Shown piece by piece: positions 1-10,900 of a stretch of 64,000 nucleotides of DNA. Below the pieces are notes generated by a model. The model saw only the letters and a list, made by a program, of their open reading frames with translations, made no database searches and was not told where the DNA came from. The position numbers and the translations under genes are program-made. Origin of the DNA: Macrocybe gigantea (lineage: Eukaryota; Basidiomycota; Agaricomycetes; Agaricales; Callistosporiaceae); NCBI GenBank assembly GCA_011319805.1, contig SJRY01000320.1, forward strand, positions 62,001 through 126,000, in the 5' to 3' direction. How positions within the stretch are numbered: the first letter of the stretch is position 1; each line of letters starts with the position of its first letter.

Positions 1-78
1 AATAGCATTCCTATCCCCACCTCTTATCTCTAAGGATTAGTTAGAGTGACCTGCATGCAGATTTGGTTTTGCATAGCA
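1..78 (+). repeat. R1 5' LTR, last 78 bp
   Basis: Matches 6674-6751 except at one site (gcatagca here, gcgtagca in the 3' copy), which is a CpG-to-CpA difference. Ends in CA, as LTRs do. The rest of this LTR lies left of the window. Confidence 0.92.
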
Positions 79-1156
79 AAAGCTCGAAGCTAGCACCAGC
101 GCACCTTACTACTTCTCTCCTCCTCCACGCCCTTCCTCCGTTGCCAGATGGCCTCGAGTGCCGTGCGACCAAAGGAACCTGCTACGTCGTTACAACTCTT
201 CCCCCAACCCAAACTAACATTTTTACTTCCCACCACCACTCCTCACCCCACGCCAACTTTTGTTCTGGTCTCTGTCATTGGTCTTTGTTCATTGCATTTG
301 GAAGTGTGAGAGGACTAGGGGTAACGTTGAGCCCAACCCCGTCCGAATTGAACATCATAAGGCTGTGCTGGGATAATCCTTGGAGAGTTCCACCGCGCGT
401 CTGACCGGGTAGTGTGCTAACCCAGGGCATACTAAAGCAAGAGAGACCAGAGGACTCGGATGTGTGGACAGTCCCCACCCATCGACCACCCCTCAAACAC
501 GCCCTTGAAAGTCATTGTCGGGGACGCGTGTTGACCCGAAACAAGAAAGGGATTGCTGGACCGCTAGAATCTCTGATGATGAAACCTTCCTTGACTGCTG
601 TTTGGGGCATCCCCATTGTGACGAGGATTTGAGCCGACCCATCCACAGTTTAACAGGCACCACCCTTTTCCCTGGACCCAACCAAAGCAGGAGTCGACGG
701 TCACGTGCCGCCTGCATGGTACTAATTGACTATTCTATCACACAAAATCGCCCCGTCTCCAACCTCGCCTCCTTCCGCATGAGAATCTGCCATAACCCCC
801 TTTACCGATGACACATCGGATACACCCTCATCTGAAAAGACCTCCACCTTCGAAGCCATACAGTCCAGGTCGAGTATGAGTACTGGACCAACTATTACTC
901 CAACCTCTCTCCCCGATGCAACCCTTCTGTTTTTATCTGGGACGAAGACCCCCCAGAACTTGAATTCTATCCCCAACTTCACCGAAAAAAAAGAAATCCC
1001 TGAGCGACATCCATAATGGAGCTCATTGCTGCCCTCTTCGCTTTCATCACCATCATCCTTACCACCTTGTTTGCTGCCAATCCGCTTGCCTTAGCCTGGG
1101 GCACCCTCTGAAACAACCCTCAACAGGCCGAACAGGTACAGAATGCGACTCAGACT
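79..1156 (+). other. R1 leader (5' untranslated region)
   Basis: About 1.08 kb between LTR and gag without a convincing gene; the short open frames here carry no family motif. The leader is shared with the older - strand element: 79-420 matches 14039-13730 and roughly 400-1090 matches 7204-6752, both in reverse. The second match has an internal length difference of about 250 nt. Confidence 0.6.
81..91 (+). other. R1 self-priming primer-binding site
   Basis: The 11 bases AGCTCGAAGCT begin 2 nt after the 5' LTR, where the primer-binding site belongs. No tRNA-type TGG start is present. They are the reverse complement of AGCTTCGAGCT, found in the R0 LTR, and match all but one position of AGCTTTGAGCT (6656-6666) in the R1 3' LTR, about 30 nt after a TATA box. 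This is the layout of Tf1/sushi elements, which prime with the 5' end of their own mRNA. Confidence 0.7.
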
Positions 1157-2083
1157 TTGGTCGATGCAATCAAAGAAGAATTGGACTTGGGCAAGAAGCC
1201 CAAGAGAATGAAATCGGAACTGCCAGATCCATATAAAGGGGACCCCGGCCTGATCGGAAGCTGGCTTCGATGCATGGAAGTCTATTTCGACAAAGAAGAG
1301 ATCACCAATAAATGGGACATGATCACTTACGCACTGCAACGGATCACGGGAGGCAAGGCCGAACGTGTACAGAACTGGGCGGACTCAAAGCTACAAGAGT
1401 GGCTAGAGTTCAAGATGGAATTGAACGGACGCAGGCAGGAGTTTGGAAACCACTCCACCTACGATGATTGGGAACACAGCCACATCATTACGCTGGCAAC
1501 GGCTAACACTCCGGAAGTCAGGACAGATCCCCTTGGACACCTCCCACCATTCAAGGACTGGGAGAACTTCAAGGTGGAAGCCCGTGAATTCTTTATGACT
1601 ACGGAGACACGGAACAATGCAATTATCCGAATTAAGGAACTGTCGCAATGCCGACGACCAGTTGAGGACTACATTGTCGAATTCCGGAGCTGGGCTCCCT
1701 TGACGGAATATAACGACATCGCCCTCATCGACATCTTTAAACACGGACTCAACCAGGTGCTCGGACAATGCATCATTGAACTAGGAGGTGTCTGCGAGGA
1801 GGACATCGACTGGTGGTACAAACGTGCAACAGAACTGGACCGGCAATACTGCCAGGCCCAAAAGGAATTCGGTGCGAAGGAGCGATTCGCTCCCAAGCAA
1901 ACACAGAAACCAGCACAGGGAACCACAGCGCCTAAGGAGCAAACTCCGGCACTAGCGACCGGTAATGCTCAAGGACAGCCCAACCCTAATGCCATGGATG
2001 TCGACCGGATGAGGTGCGAAGGTCACTGCTTCCAGTGCAGACAGAAAGGACACATCGGACACAATTGCCTGATGAACCCCTAG
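1157..2083 (+). CDS. R1 gag (capsid / zinc knuckle)
   Basis: An open frame of 308 codons encodes the structural protein of the particle. Residues 20-240 look like the retrotransposon gag domain. Near the C-terminus a CCHC zinc knuckle is visible (CFQCRQKGHIGHNC, about residues 291-304), expected to bind element RNA. The stop is a TAG a few codons later; the sequence after it still reads as protein-like, so the stop may be secondary. The first ATG is taken as start. Pol lies downstream in a different frame. Confidence 0.8.
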   Translation: MVDAIKEELDLGKKPKRMKSELPDPYKGDPGLIGSWLRCMEVYFDKEEITNKWDMITYALQRITGGKAERVQNWADSKLQEWLEFKMELNGRRQEFGNHSTYDDWEHSHIITLATANTPEVRTDPLGHLPPFKDWENFKVEAREFFMTTETRNNAIIRIKELSQCRRPVEDYIVEFRSWAPLTEYNDIALIDIFKHGLNQVLGQCIIELGGVCEEDIDWWYKRATELDRQYCQAQKEFGAKERFAPKQTQKPAQGTTAPKEQTPALATGNAQGQPNPNAMDVDRMRCEGHCFQCRQKGHIGHNCLMNP

Positions 2084-2199
2084 CTGAAATATGCTGCACG
2101 GAACGTAGAAATGCAGGATGAGACTACTGCCAAGATCGAAGAGCTTAAACAGGGTTTTTGATAGAGCTGGGAAGAAGCACCGCTTTGCCGGCTGATTAT

Positions 2200-5100
2200 G
2201 TATCATCGAATATGAATATAAGGGACATCCCCGACCTTAAAGAGTATTTCAAATGAGAAGGTGCATGAGAGTTCGGTCTCGTAAAAGGATACACTCTACC
2301 CTGGGTGGCTCAACAGATTTATCGGCAGGACGAGTCCAAAGTGTACTCGATCCTTAAAGCATGGACAGATCAATCGTGACAGAAGGACATCTCACTGGAG
2401 AAGCTTCGTGAGATCAATCAGATGAATGACCATGATGCACTCCATACACTGCTCAACCTCAGACAAAAGCCATGATTTGTCAGAGGCAGCAATGGAAACC
2501 AGATGGATGTACCCTTGACGATTACGACCTTGGACACTGGACGGACATATAGCGTAAAAGCTTTGCTTGATACAGGATGTACCGGATCTTGCATAGATCA
2601 GAAGTTCGTCAAGAAAAAGGAGATCAACACAAAAAGATATCCGATTCCTATTCTGGTCCACAATGCAGATGGAACCTGAAACATGGCAGGTGACATATGC
2701 GAATATATCGAATTAAGAGTCCAGGTCCAAGACCACATCGAGCGAATGGTCTTTTTGGTTACTGAACTTGGAAAGGGCCAGATCTTCATCGGATACGAGT
2801 GGGTTAAGCATCACAATCCTCGGATCGATTGGAAGACAGAAAAGATCACTTTTGATCGATGCCCTGAAGAGTGTCAGCAGATTGTCCGAAAAGGAAACCC
2901 CAAAGATGATGACACCTCTATCGAGACAAATGAGGTAGACTTCGAACACGGAGAGAAACTCTTGATGATTGACATGAACCAAGAGTTCCATCTGAGGGCT
3001 TTCCAAACGATGGCTTCCAAACTGGCTAAAGTGACAGCAAAGGCGACAAAGGCTAAAACCTTTGAAGAGATCGTACCAGATGAATATCACTGTTTCAAGG
3101 ACTCAGTATTCGGAAAAGAGTCATTCGACGAACTACCACCATGACGACCCTGGGACCATGCGATCGAACTCATCCCAGGAGCCAAACTCTAGGATTGCAA
3201 GATCTATCCCCTGATGCTGGATGAACAGAAACAGTTAGATGCCTTCTTAGATGAAAATCTAAGCACTGGATGAATCAGACCATCGAAGTTGCCAATGGCC
3301 TCGCCTTTCTTCTTCGTGAAAAAGAAGGACAGATCCCTATGACCCGTACAGGACTATCGGAAGTTAAACGACATGACAATAAAGAACAAGTACCCGCTCC
3401 CCTTGATCCAGGAATTAATCGACAAGCTGAAGGGAGCAAAGTTCTTTACGAAGCTTGACATCCAATGGGGATATAATAACATCCGCATGAAAGAAGGCGA
3501 TGAATGGAAAGCCGCATTTCAGACAAACCAGGGAATGTTCGAACCCCTGGTCATGTTCTTTGGACTGACAAATTCACCGGCTACTTTCCAAACAATGATG
3601 AACATGATTTTTAAAGACGAAATTGATCAGGGACACGTAGTAATCTACATGGACGACATTCTCATCTTCAATAAAGATTTGAATGAACACAGACGACTCG
3701 TCCAATGCATGCTGGAAAAGCTAAAGAACAATAAGCTTTACCTGAAACCTGAGAAATGCTTGTTTTATCAGCTGGAAGTAGAATACCTTGGAATGATCGT
3801 CTCGGAAAATGGCATTAAGATGGACCCCGTTAAGGTCGAAGGTGTCAAAGGATGGCCAAAACCCACCTGCAAAAGGGACGTCCAGCAGTTTTTAGGCTTT
3901 TGCAACTTCTACCGATGCTTCATCGAGGGATTCACAAAGATCGTGAAACCCTTGATGGAACTAACCGGGAAAACCAACTGGACATGGAGGAAAGCTCAAG
4001 ACGATGCATTCAACGGGTTAAAGAATCAGATCAGCTCAGCGCTGATCATTTCAATGCCCCGAGATGATGGAAAGTTCCAAATGGAAGTCGATGCCTCGAA
4101 CTACGCAATCAGAGGCGTCCTTTCTCAGGAACAATCCAATGGTACTTGGAGACCGGTGGCTTTTATGTCGAAGTCATTAAACCCGATGGAACGGAACTAT
4201 GAGATCTATGACAAAGAAATGCTCGCGATTATGACCAGACTAGAAGAATGGCGCCAATACCTTTGTGGCGCCAAACAGAAATTCGAGATTTGGACAGATC
4301 ATAAAAACCTCGAATATTTCCGGAAACCTCAGAAACTGAATCGCCAGCAAGCTCGTTGGATCTCGGAACTTCAGGACTATGATTTCATTCTGGAACACAA
4401 ACCCGGGAAATCAATGATGAAGGCAGACAGTCTGTCAAGACAACCAGACCATGAGAAGGGGGAGAACGACAATGAAAACGTTGTACTACTAAAGCCAGAG
4501 AATTTTCACTGAATTTTCATGGCGAAGATCACGCCGACACCAGAATTTCAGGACATTCTGGACCAGATCAAAAGGGCTTGGAAACAAAGAGAGCCTGAGG
4601 TTCAGAAACATCTTGACGAAGGCGAACATGGCTGGGAGGAAAATGACCGAATCGTTACATGGTTGAAACGGTACTACGTTCCCAAAAGCCAAAAGATAAG
4701 GGAATGGATCATCGAGATCCACCATTCGGATCAGATCTCGGGACACCCAGAACAGATGAAGATGCACGAGTTAATCACGCGTAACTTCTGGTGGCCTAAA
4801 ATGATGAATGACATCAAGGCATATGTCAAAGGATGTGACAAATGCCAATGGACAAAGATCATCAGAGATCGGAAGCATGCCCCGCTTCACCCGAATGAAG
4901 TACTGAAAGAACCATGGGAGATCATATCTGTAGATCTCATTGGACCACTTCCCAAATCTCATGGATTCAACGGCGTAATGGTGATGGTAGACCGGTTCAC
5001 AAAAGGAGCGAAGTTCATACCAGTCAATATGGAAATCACAGCAGAAGGAGTCACTCGTAATCTATGCGATATCATATTCTCGAATTACAGACTCTCCAAA

Positions 5101-6279
5101 AAAGTTATCAGCAACAGAGGAGGACAATTTGTCTCCGCATTCATGACGGACCTCTATATGCTTTTGGGAATTAAAGGAGCCCCTTCAATGCCGTATCATC
5201 CACAGACTGACGGACAGATGGAACGAGTCAATCAGGAGCTCGAACAGTACCTGAAACTCTTCGTGAACTATCAGCAAACAGACTGGGCAGACTGGCTACC
5301 TATGGCCGAATTCTCCTACAGCAACCGAATCCACTCAGCAACCGGATACTCCCCATTTTATCTGAACCATGGGCGACATCTGTACACCAGAAAAGAACTA
5401 CCGAGGCATAATGCTAAGTCGCAGACTGCTGAGGAATTTGCTGAGATGATGAAGGAAATTCGGACCAAGGCCGAAACCTCCTTGTTGAAAGCCGCAGAGA
5501 CAATGAAACGGACCTATGACCGAAAACAGAAACCTGCCCGAGAGTACCATGAGGGCGATCAAGTCTGGTTGGAAGGCACTAATATCACGACCGACCGACC
5601 AACTGATAAGTTAAACGACAAATGGTTTGGTCCTTTCAAAATCAAATGGCAGGTTGGAGAATCGGCGTACGAACTCGAGCTACCGGAACATTGGAGAATA
5701 CACCCTGTCCGAAACGAGTCCAAACTCACCCTGTACACAGCACCAGCATTTCCGTGACAAAAAGCGGTAACAATTCTGAAACGGCCTCCTCCCATTATCA
5801 TGGAAGAAGAAAAACAATACGAAATAGAGGCTGTGATAAATTCTCGATGGAACCGAGGAAAATTACAGTACAGAATACACTGGAAGGGATACCCTCTTGA
5901 GGACGCCACCTGGGAACCCACTGAAAATGTTAACGGAGATGCGCCGGACGCGGTCGCGAAATTTCATCATGAGAATCCCGAGGTGCCATCCCTAGAAAAA
6001 GGACAATGTCAATTGCTGCCCCGACCCGTGCCAAAGAAGGGAGTACACACCCGCTTCCATCAGACCCAATCGCCGAAGGTCTTGTTCGACCACACGGCTG
6101 ATGAAGTCTGGGTCTGCCCACGAGGTCAACAAATGAAAATGCTCCTGAAGAAGGAGACCCTTACCAGCTGGATGTCGGACCCGAGTGAAGTCGAAGATCA
6201 CCTGGACATGGCTTGGCAGGCATGGCAACAATGTTGGAACAAGGAAATCGTAGGCGAGGACGAGCGCCAAAAGGACTAG
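2200..6279 (+). pseudogene. R1 pol: protease, RT, RNase H, integrase, chromodomain (inactivated)
   Basis: In frame 1 the domains follow in order. Protease: LLDTGCTGSC near 2562-2595. RT: YMDD at 3646-3657, open stretch 3373-4512. RNase H: starts near VDASNYA, 4088. Integrase: HHCC zinc finger near 4715-4860, first catalytic Asp at 4933, Glu at 5221. Chromodomain: 5800-5930, with WKGYP. The frame is cut by TGA at 2377, 2473, 2677, 3142, 3271, 3340, 4510 and 5755 and TAG at 3190. Most TGA codons sit where family members have Arg, so CGA-to-TGA is the simplest explanation. The second integrase Asp reads Asn (AAC at 5113-5115, ISNRGGQF). The copy cannot be autonomous. Confidence 0.9.
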
Positions 6280-6324
6280 GAGAATGATGAAGAAGAAAAA
6301 CATGATTGCGAGGACGCAATCCCT

Positions 6325-6334
6325 AAGAGGGGGG
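6325..6334 (+). other. R1 polypurine tract
   Basis: A run of ten purines (aagagggggg) ends 3 nt before the 3' LTR at 6338. This is the expected place for plus-strand priming during reverse transcription. Confidence 0.75.
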
Positions 6335-6337
6335 TAA

Positions 6338-6751
6338 TGTTACGATTTCAGGCTAATCGTTATCTTGACGATGGGCACGTGACTCAAAAGCCACATGATG
6401 AACACGTGATAGACATGACGCAACAAACAAGATACAATGCAGCGACTCGAGGAAACCCTACGACAACGATGTGTCAGTGCTGACTAGGGCAAAGGGTTAT
6501 TGCGCAGCATCTGCAGGACAATGCATGGAGTGCAGTCAAATTCTTACTCAAGCAGACAAGGGCTTAGGGTTTCATGCAGCATGAGGCTAGCGTACTCATG
6601 GTCCGTGCTCGGTAGTCAGAATGTATAAATACCTAAATTGTATGAAGTAGAATCCAGCTTTGAGCTGGCTTATAATAGCATTCCTATCCCCACCTCTTAT
6701 CTCTAAGGATTAGTTAGAGTGACCTGCATGCAGATTTGGTTTTGCGTAGCA
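6338..6751 (+). repeat. R1 3' LTR
   Basis: A 414-bp LTR that begins TGTTACG and ends GTAGCA. It holds a TATA box (TATAAAT, 6624-6630) and, about 30 nt later, the hairpin-like CCAGCTTTGAGCTGG (6654-6668), the predicted start of the transcript. The related LTR of the older element is at 14040-14457 on the other strand. Confidence 0.92.
6624..6630 (+). promoter_or_regulatory. TATA box of R1 LTR promoter
   Basis: TATAAAT inside the 3' LTR, about 30 nt upstream of CCAGCTTTGAGCTGG. The spacing suggests that transcripts start at or next to the sequence complementary to the primer-binding site. Confidence 0.55.
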
Positions 6752-7204
6752 GGTTGGTAGCGAAGAGAGTGGTAAGAATGATGGTAATGAAAGCAAAGAG
6801 GGTGGTGATGAGCTCTATGACATGTGATGTAAGAGGGGTTGGTATTTGGTGTGTTTTTGTCAAATAGTACCATGTGGGCAGCACGTGACCATTGACTCCC
6901 ACTTCAGTTAGGTCCAGAGAAAAGGATAGGTGCCTGTTAAACTGTGGATGGATTGGCTCAAGTCTCTGTCACAATGGGGATGCCCCAAACGGCAGTCGAG
7001 AAAGGTTTCTTTGTCAGAAGTCCCAGCAGTCTGGCAACTCCTTTCTTGCTTCAGGTCAACATACGTTCCCAACAGCGATCTTCAAGGGCATGTTTGAGAA
7101 AAGGTGGTCAGTAGGTGGGGACTATCCACATGTCCAAGTCCTCTTGTCTCTCTTACTGAGGTACATCCCAGATCAACACACTATCCAGTCAAACGCATGG
7201 TAGG
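6752..7204 (-). mobile_element. R0: inner leader fragment of the older element
   Basis: The reverse complement matches the R1 leader (about 400-1090), including the conserved stretch around tttggggcatccccattgtg. It continues directly from the R0 piece at 13730-14039 once R2 is removed, and breaks off at the R1 3' LTR. The remainder of R0 (gag, pol, 3' LTR) is predicted to lie left of the window. Confidence 0.82.
7200..7204. repeat. R2 target-site duplication, left copy (gtagg)
   Basis: gtagg directly precedes the TGTTAGG end of R2 at 7205 and recurs at 13725-13729 directly after the other end. Five bases is the usual duplication for Ty3/gypsy integrases. Confidence 0.9.
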
Positions 7205-7526
7205 TGTTAGGCTAGATGAATCTCAGAAGGACTCGGGCAGACTAAGTGTGAGAGTGGTCTTGAGATGATGGCAAAAGGAATATTAAGCCTAGCGCTACTG
7301 GTACATCTGGGAGTCCTTATATACATTACAGTACTTGAGCACGGACCATGGGGTGCACAATGCTGTGGACTGCAGATGAGTAAGACTGGAAGGAGATGAC
7401 TCAGGATGACTAGGGAAGTGAGATGACTCGATAGCTATGCACTGCACAGCGTGATGGGGAAGATAAGGGATATGGGAAAGATAAGATAAAAATTGAATGG
7501 TCCTTTGGGCGACATCCATAATATCA
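7205..7526 (-). repeat. R2 3' LTR
   Basis: 322 bp, the counterpart of 13405-13724. On the + strand it begins TGTTAGGC. Its other end reads ..atatca instead of ..gtaaca in the 5' copy, so its terminal bases have drifted. A TATATAAG box is visible on the - strand near 7317-7325. Confidence 0.9.
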
Positions 7527-7537
7527 CCCTCTCTTTA
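7527..7537 (-). other. R2 polypurine tract
   Basis: On the - strand this reads taaagagaggg, an unbroken purine run after the first base, directly abutting the 3' LTR. Confidence 0.75.
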
Positions 7538-7560
7538 GATTTGTATCCTTGTGAAAGACC

Positions 7561-7959
7561 TTAGTCTAGCTGTCCCCACCCAATATTAGTCTCCCAGGCA
7601 GTCACAGCACATGGGGCCCATGTATGAATGAGCTCTTTATTATAGGCACGGATGTAATGGAGTGTGGTGGCGAGGAGTTTAAGTCGCTGGTTTTCTGTGT
7701 GAAGCATTTCCATTGCCTCGTGAAGCGCGATACATTCAGCTGCAGTGGGGCCAGTCCCATCAGGGGTTCGCCCGGTCCAGAGGTGTGTGCAGACAGTCAT
7801 AACATAGCGCATATACACACCAAGTGTGATGGCAAGGGGGTCCATATAGTTGCTGCCATTGAGGATCCTTGCTAGATTCTCATGGTCGTTTGGGCAGTTG
7901 GGGGTAGGTGCATGACTGTCGTTGCTGCTGTTGATGCTGATGGAGGTGTTGGTGGTCAT
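7561..7959 (-). CDS. R2 3' accessory ORF, unknown function
   Basis: An intact frame of 132 codons between the pol stop and the polypurine tract. Its ATG overlaps the pol stop (ATGA: stop 7956-7958, start 7957-7959). I recognise no domain. The protein begins with a Ser/Asn/Thr-rich stretch, followed by a mixed helical-looking region with several Trp and His. That it is open while pol upstream has many stops is notable and may mean selection or a later gain. Translation by termination-reinitiation is possible from the overlap but is only inferred. Confidence 0.5.
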   Translation of the reverse strand: MTTNTSISINSSNDSHAPTPNCPNDHENLARILNGSNYMDPLAITLGVYMRYVMTVCTHLWTGRTPDGTGPTAAECIALHEAMEMLHTENQRLKLLATTLHYIRAYNKELIHTWAPCAVTAWETNIGWGQLD

Positions 7960-10900
7960 GAAGTGCGATTTTTGGTCTTCTTCCCTCTTGTCATGATCCT
8001 TTTATCCTGGTTCGCAGTCTTCTTTAGGAAGTGGTCTAGAGCTTGCTGCGCATTCCCCAGTTCCTTCTCTTTGATCCATGTGTTCTCTTCGTGCCCGTAC
8101 CCTTTCCATTTGACCAGGAATAGCATCCCCCTCCCTTGTTTCTTCCTTTTTAGGATCTCTTCTATCTCGTACTCTTCTTCATCATTTATGATTTCAGGGG
8201 GTGGTGGTGATGGTTGCTCTTGTATCTTGAAACGGGGTCCTTTGTAAGGCATGAGCAGTGTTTCATTGAACACGGGGTGTATCAGCTGCCATGATGCTGG
8301 GAGTTCCAGGTGATATGCCAAGGCTCCTTTCTTTTCAACCACCTTGAACAGTCCATATTGGAGTGCTGATAACTTCTTTGATGGTTGATTGACTGTGATA
8401 TTGGTGGCTTCTAGCCATACTCTATCCCCTTTCTTGTATTCACGGGCTGGTTTTCGCCTCGCATCATAATTGTCTTTGGCTCGTGTTTGTGCATACTGCA
8501 GCACAGCATTTGCTTCCTTTCGTATTTGGTTCATTCTTTTGACAAAGTCCTTTGCTGCGGGGTTATTCTCTTCTGTCATCTGTGGCTCTCCCTTCCAGGG
8601 GTGCATTCCATAGTTGAGGTAGAATGGTGTCTCCTTCATTCCCTGGTGTGCTTTGTCATTGTACTGGTACTCTGCGATTGCTATCCATTCTGCCCAATCG
8701 TCCTGTAAGTTGTTTATGAAGCTTCTGAGGAAGGCTTCCGTTTCTTGGTGGGATCGTTCCACCTGTCCATCTGTCTGTGGGTGATAGGCCGTTGATAGAT
8801 TTTGCTTTATTCCGAGTAATTTTAGAAGTGCTGTCATGAATCGCACTGCGAACTGGGGTCCTCGATCACTGATGATCTTTCGTGGGATTCCATGAAGCTG
8901 CTACACATTGTCTCGGTATAGTCGTGCAAGACCTTCTGCTGTGAGTTCGGTCTTTGTGGGAACTAGGTGGATCATCTTGGTCAGGCAGTCTGTGACTGCG
9001 GCAATGGCATTAAAGCCATTCGAGCTGGGTAGCGGTCCTATGAGGTCTACTCCGATATCTTCCCATGGTTGCTGTGGGACTTTGTGCAGGTGCAGGGGTG
9101 CGTGTTTCTTTTGTCGGATGATTTTGTTTCGCTGACATGTTTCGCATCCATTGACATACTTCTTGATGTCTGTTAGCATTGATGGCCACCAATAGGTGCA
9201 GCTTATGAGCTCGTGCATGCGGTATTGCCCTGGGTGTCCTCCGATGGGTGTGTCGTGGTGTTCAAACATGATGTTTTCCTTCAGTTTGTTGTCTGGAGGA
9301 ACATAGATTTTTCCTCCTACGTATATGATGTGGTCATCTTCTGTGAACCAGTGTGGTTTTTCCTTCAGTCCTATTGTTACGATCATCTCCCTTCGTGTGC
9401 ATTGTCGAATTTGTTCTATCCTTGAGGATTCGATCATCGTGATCCTCTTGTTTGTATTGTTCCATTGTTTTCTGCTTCTTCTTTCCGTGGGTGTTCGTCC
9501 TCGAACATCATAAATTCGAAGTCTCATTCATTATTCTCTTCCAGATGTCGAATGAATGCTGCTTCTTTGATCATTTGTATGTCATCCTTCTCTGCTAGGT
9601 TTTCTTCATATCCTGCCATCCGTGACAGGACATCCGCTTTTCCATTCACCTTTCCTGGTACGTGTCGTAGTTCATAGTCATATTCCTGTAATTTCAGGTA
9701 TCAGCCAATCTGTCTCGAATTGAGTCGCTGTGGCTTCCGGAAGTATGATAGGTTTTTGTGATCCATCAATATTTCGAACTTCTCTCAAGCTTCGAGGAGG
9801 TATTGTCTCCATGTTTTTAATGCGACCATTATCGCAAGAAGTTCCTTATCGTAGATTTCATAGTTTTGTTCCACTGGGGTCATGCATCTTGAAATGAATG
9901 CGATCGGATGCCATAGTCCTTTCTGCTGTTGTGATAGTACCGCTCCAATGGCATATCCTGAGGCATCCGTTTCGACTCAGAATTTTCCTTCTGTTTGTGG
10001 TAGTGCTAGAATGGGTGCTGAGGTTATATGTCGGATCAGCTCTTTGAAGGCGTCCTGTTGCTTGTCTGTCCACTGGAATGCTTTGTTTCCAGTCAACTCC
10101 GTCAGGGGTTTAGTGACCTTTGCATATCCCTTGATGAATCATCGGTAAAAGTTCGTGAATCCCAAGAACTTTTGTACTTCTTTCTTCATCTTTGGGGTTG
10201 GCCAGGATTGTATGGCTGTGATCTTTTCTGGTTCCATTTCTACCCTCCCTTCTCCTATGATGTATCCTAGTACTAGGACTTTTGATGATTCCCAGATGCA
10301 TTTCGGTCCTTTGATGAACAGATCATTCTTGTTCAGTATTTCCATGACTTCTATAGTGTTCTTTTGGAGTTCCTCTCGTGTTCGTCTGATGATTATGATG
10401 TCGTCCATATAGATTATGCACACCCTCCTTCGTATTTGGTCTTGGAAGAGGCTCGCCATCATTCGGCTAAAAGTGCCTGGTGCGTTGCACTGCCCAAAGT
10501 ACATGACTGTCAGTTCAAAGAGCCCTCTTGCTGTTAGGAAGGCTGCCTTCCATTCGTCCCCTTTCCGGATGCGCACGTTATTGTATCCCCAGATAATATC
10601 GATCTTGCTAAAGTACTTTGCTCCTTGTAATACGTCAAGGAGCTCACTGATGCGTGGTAGTGGGAACTTGTCCTTGACCGTATATTTGTTTATCTCCCGG
10701 TAGTCTTGGATAAGTCATTTGCTTCCATCCTTCTTGTTGCGAAAGAAGCAGGGTGCTGCGTAAGGTGATTTCGATGGGCATATTTTTCCTGTTCATAATC
10801 CTTCTTCGATGAAGGCATCTAGTTCCTCTAGTTCTTTCTGTGTCATCGGATAGACCTTGCTCGGTATCATTTTGGGTGCATCCTTCGTTAAGTTTATTTC

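Larger units (their letters stand above)
1..6751 (+). mobile_element. R1: Ty3/gypsy chromodomain LTR retrotransposon (5' end outside window)
   Basis: The last 78 bases of the 5' LTR (1-78) repeat at 6674-6751, the end of the 3' LTR, with a single G/A difference. Between them lie a leader of about 1.08 kb, gag with a zinc knuckle, then protease, reverse transcriptase, RNase H, integrase and a chromodomain. That order is the Ty3/gypsy chromovirus order. Gag is in reading frame 2 and pol in frame 1 of the window. The pol frame holds many stops, so this copy is dead. It lies inside an older related element on the other strand: sequence right of the 3' LTR (6752-7204) is leader of that element in reverse. 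The target duplication should be ggttg (6752-6756) and would have to appear just left of the 5' LTR, outside the window. Confidence 0.93.
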
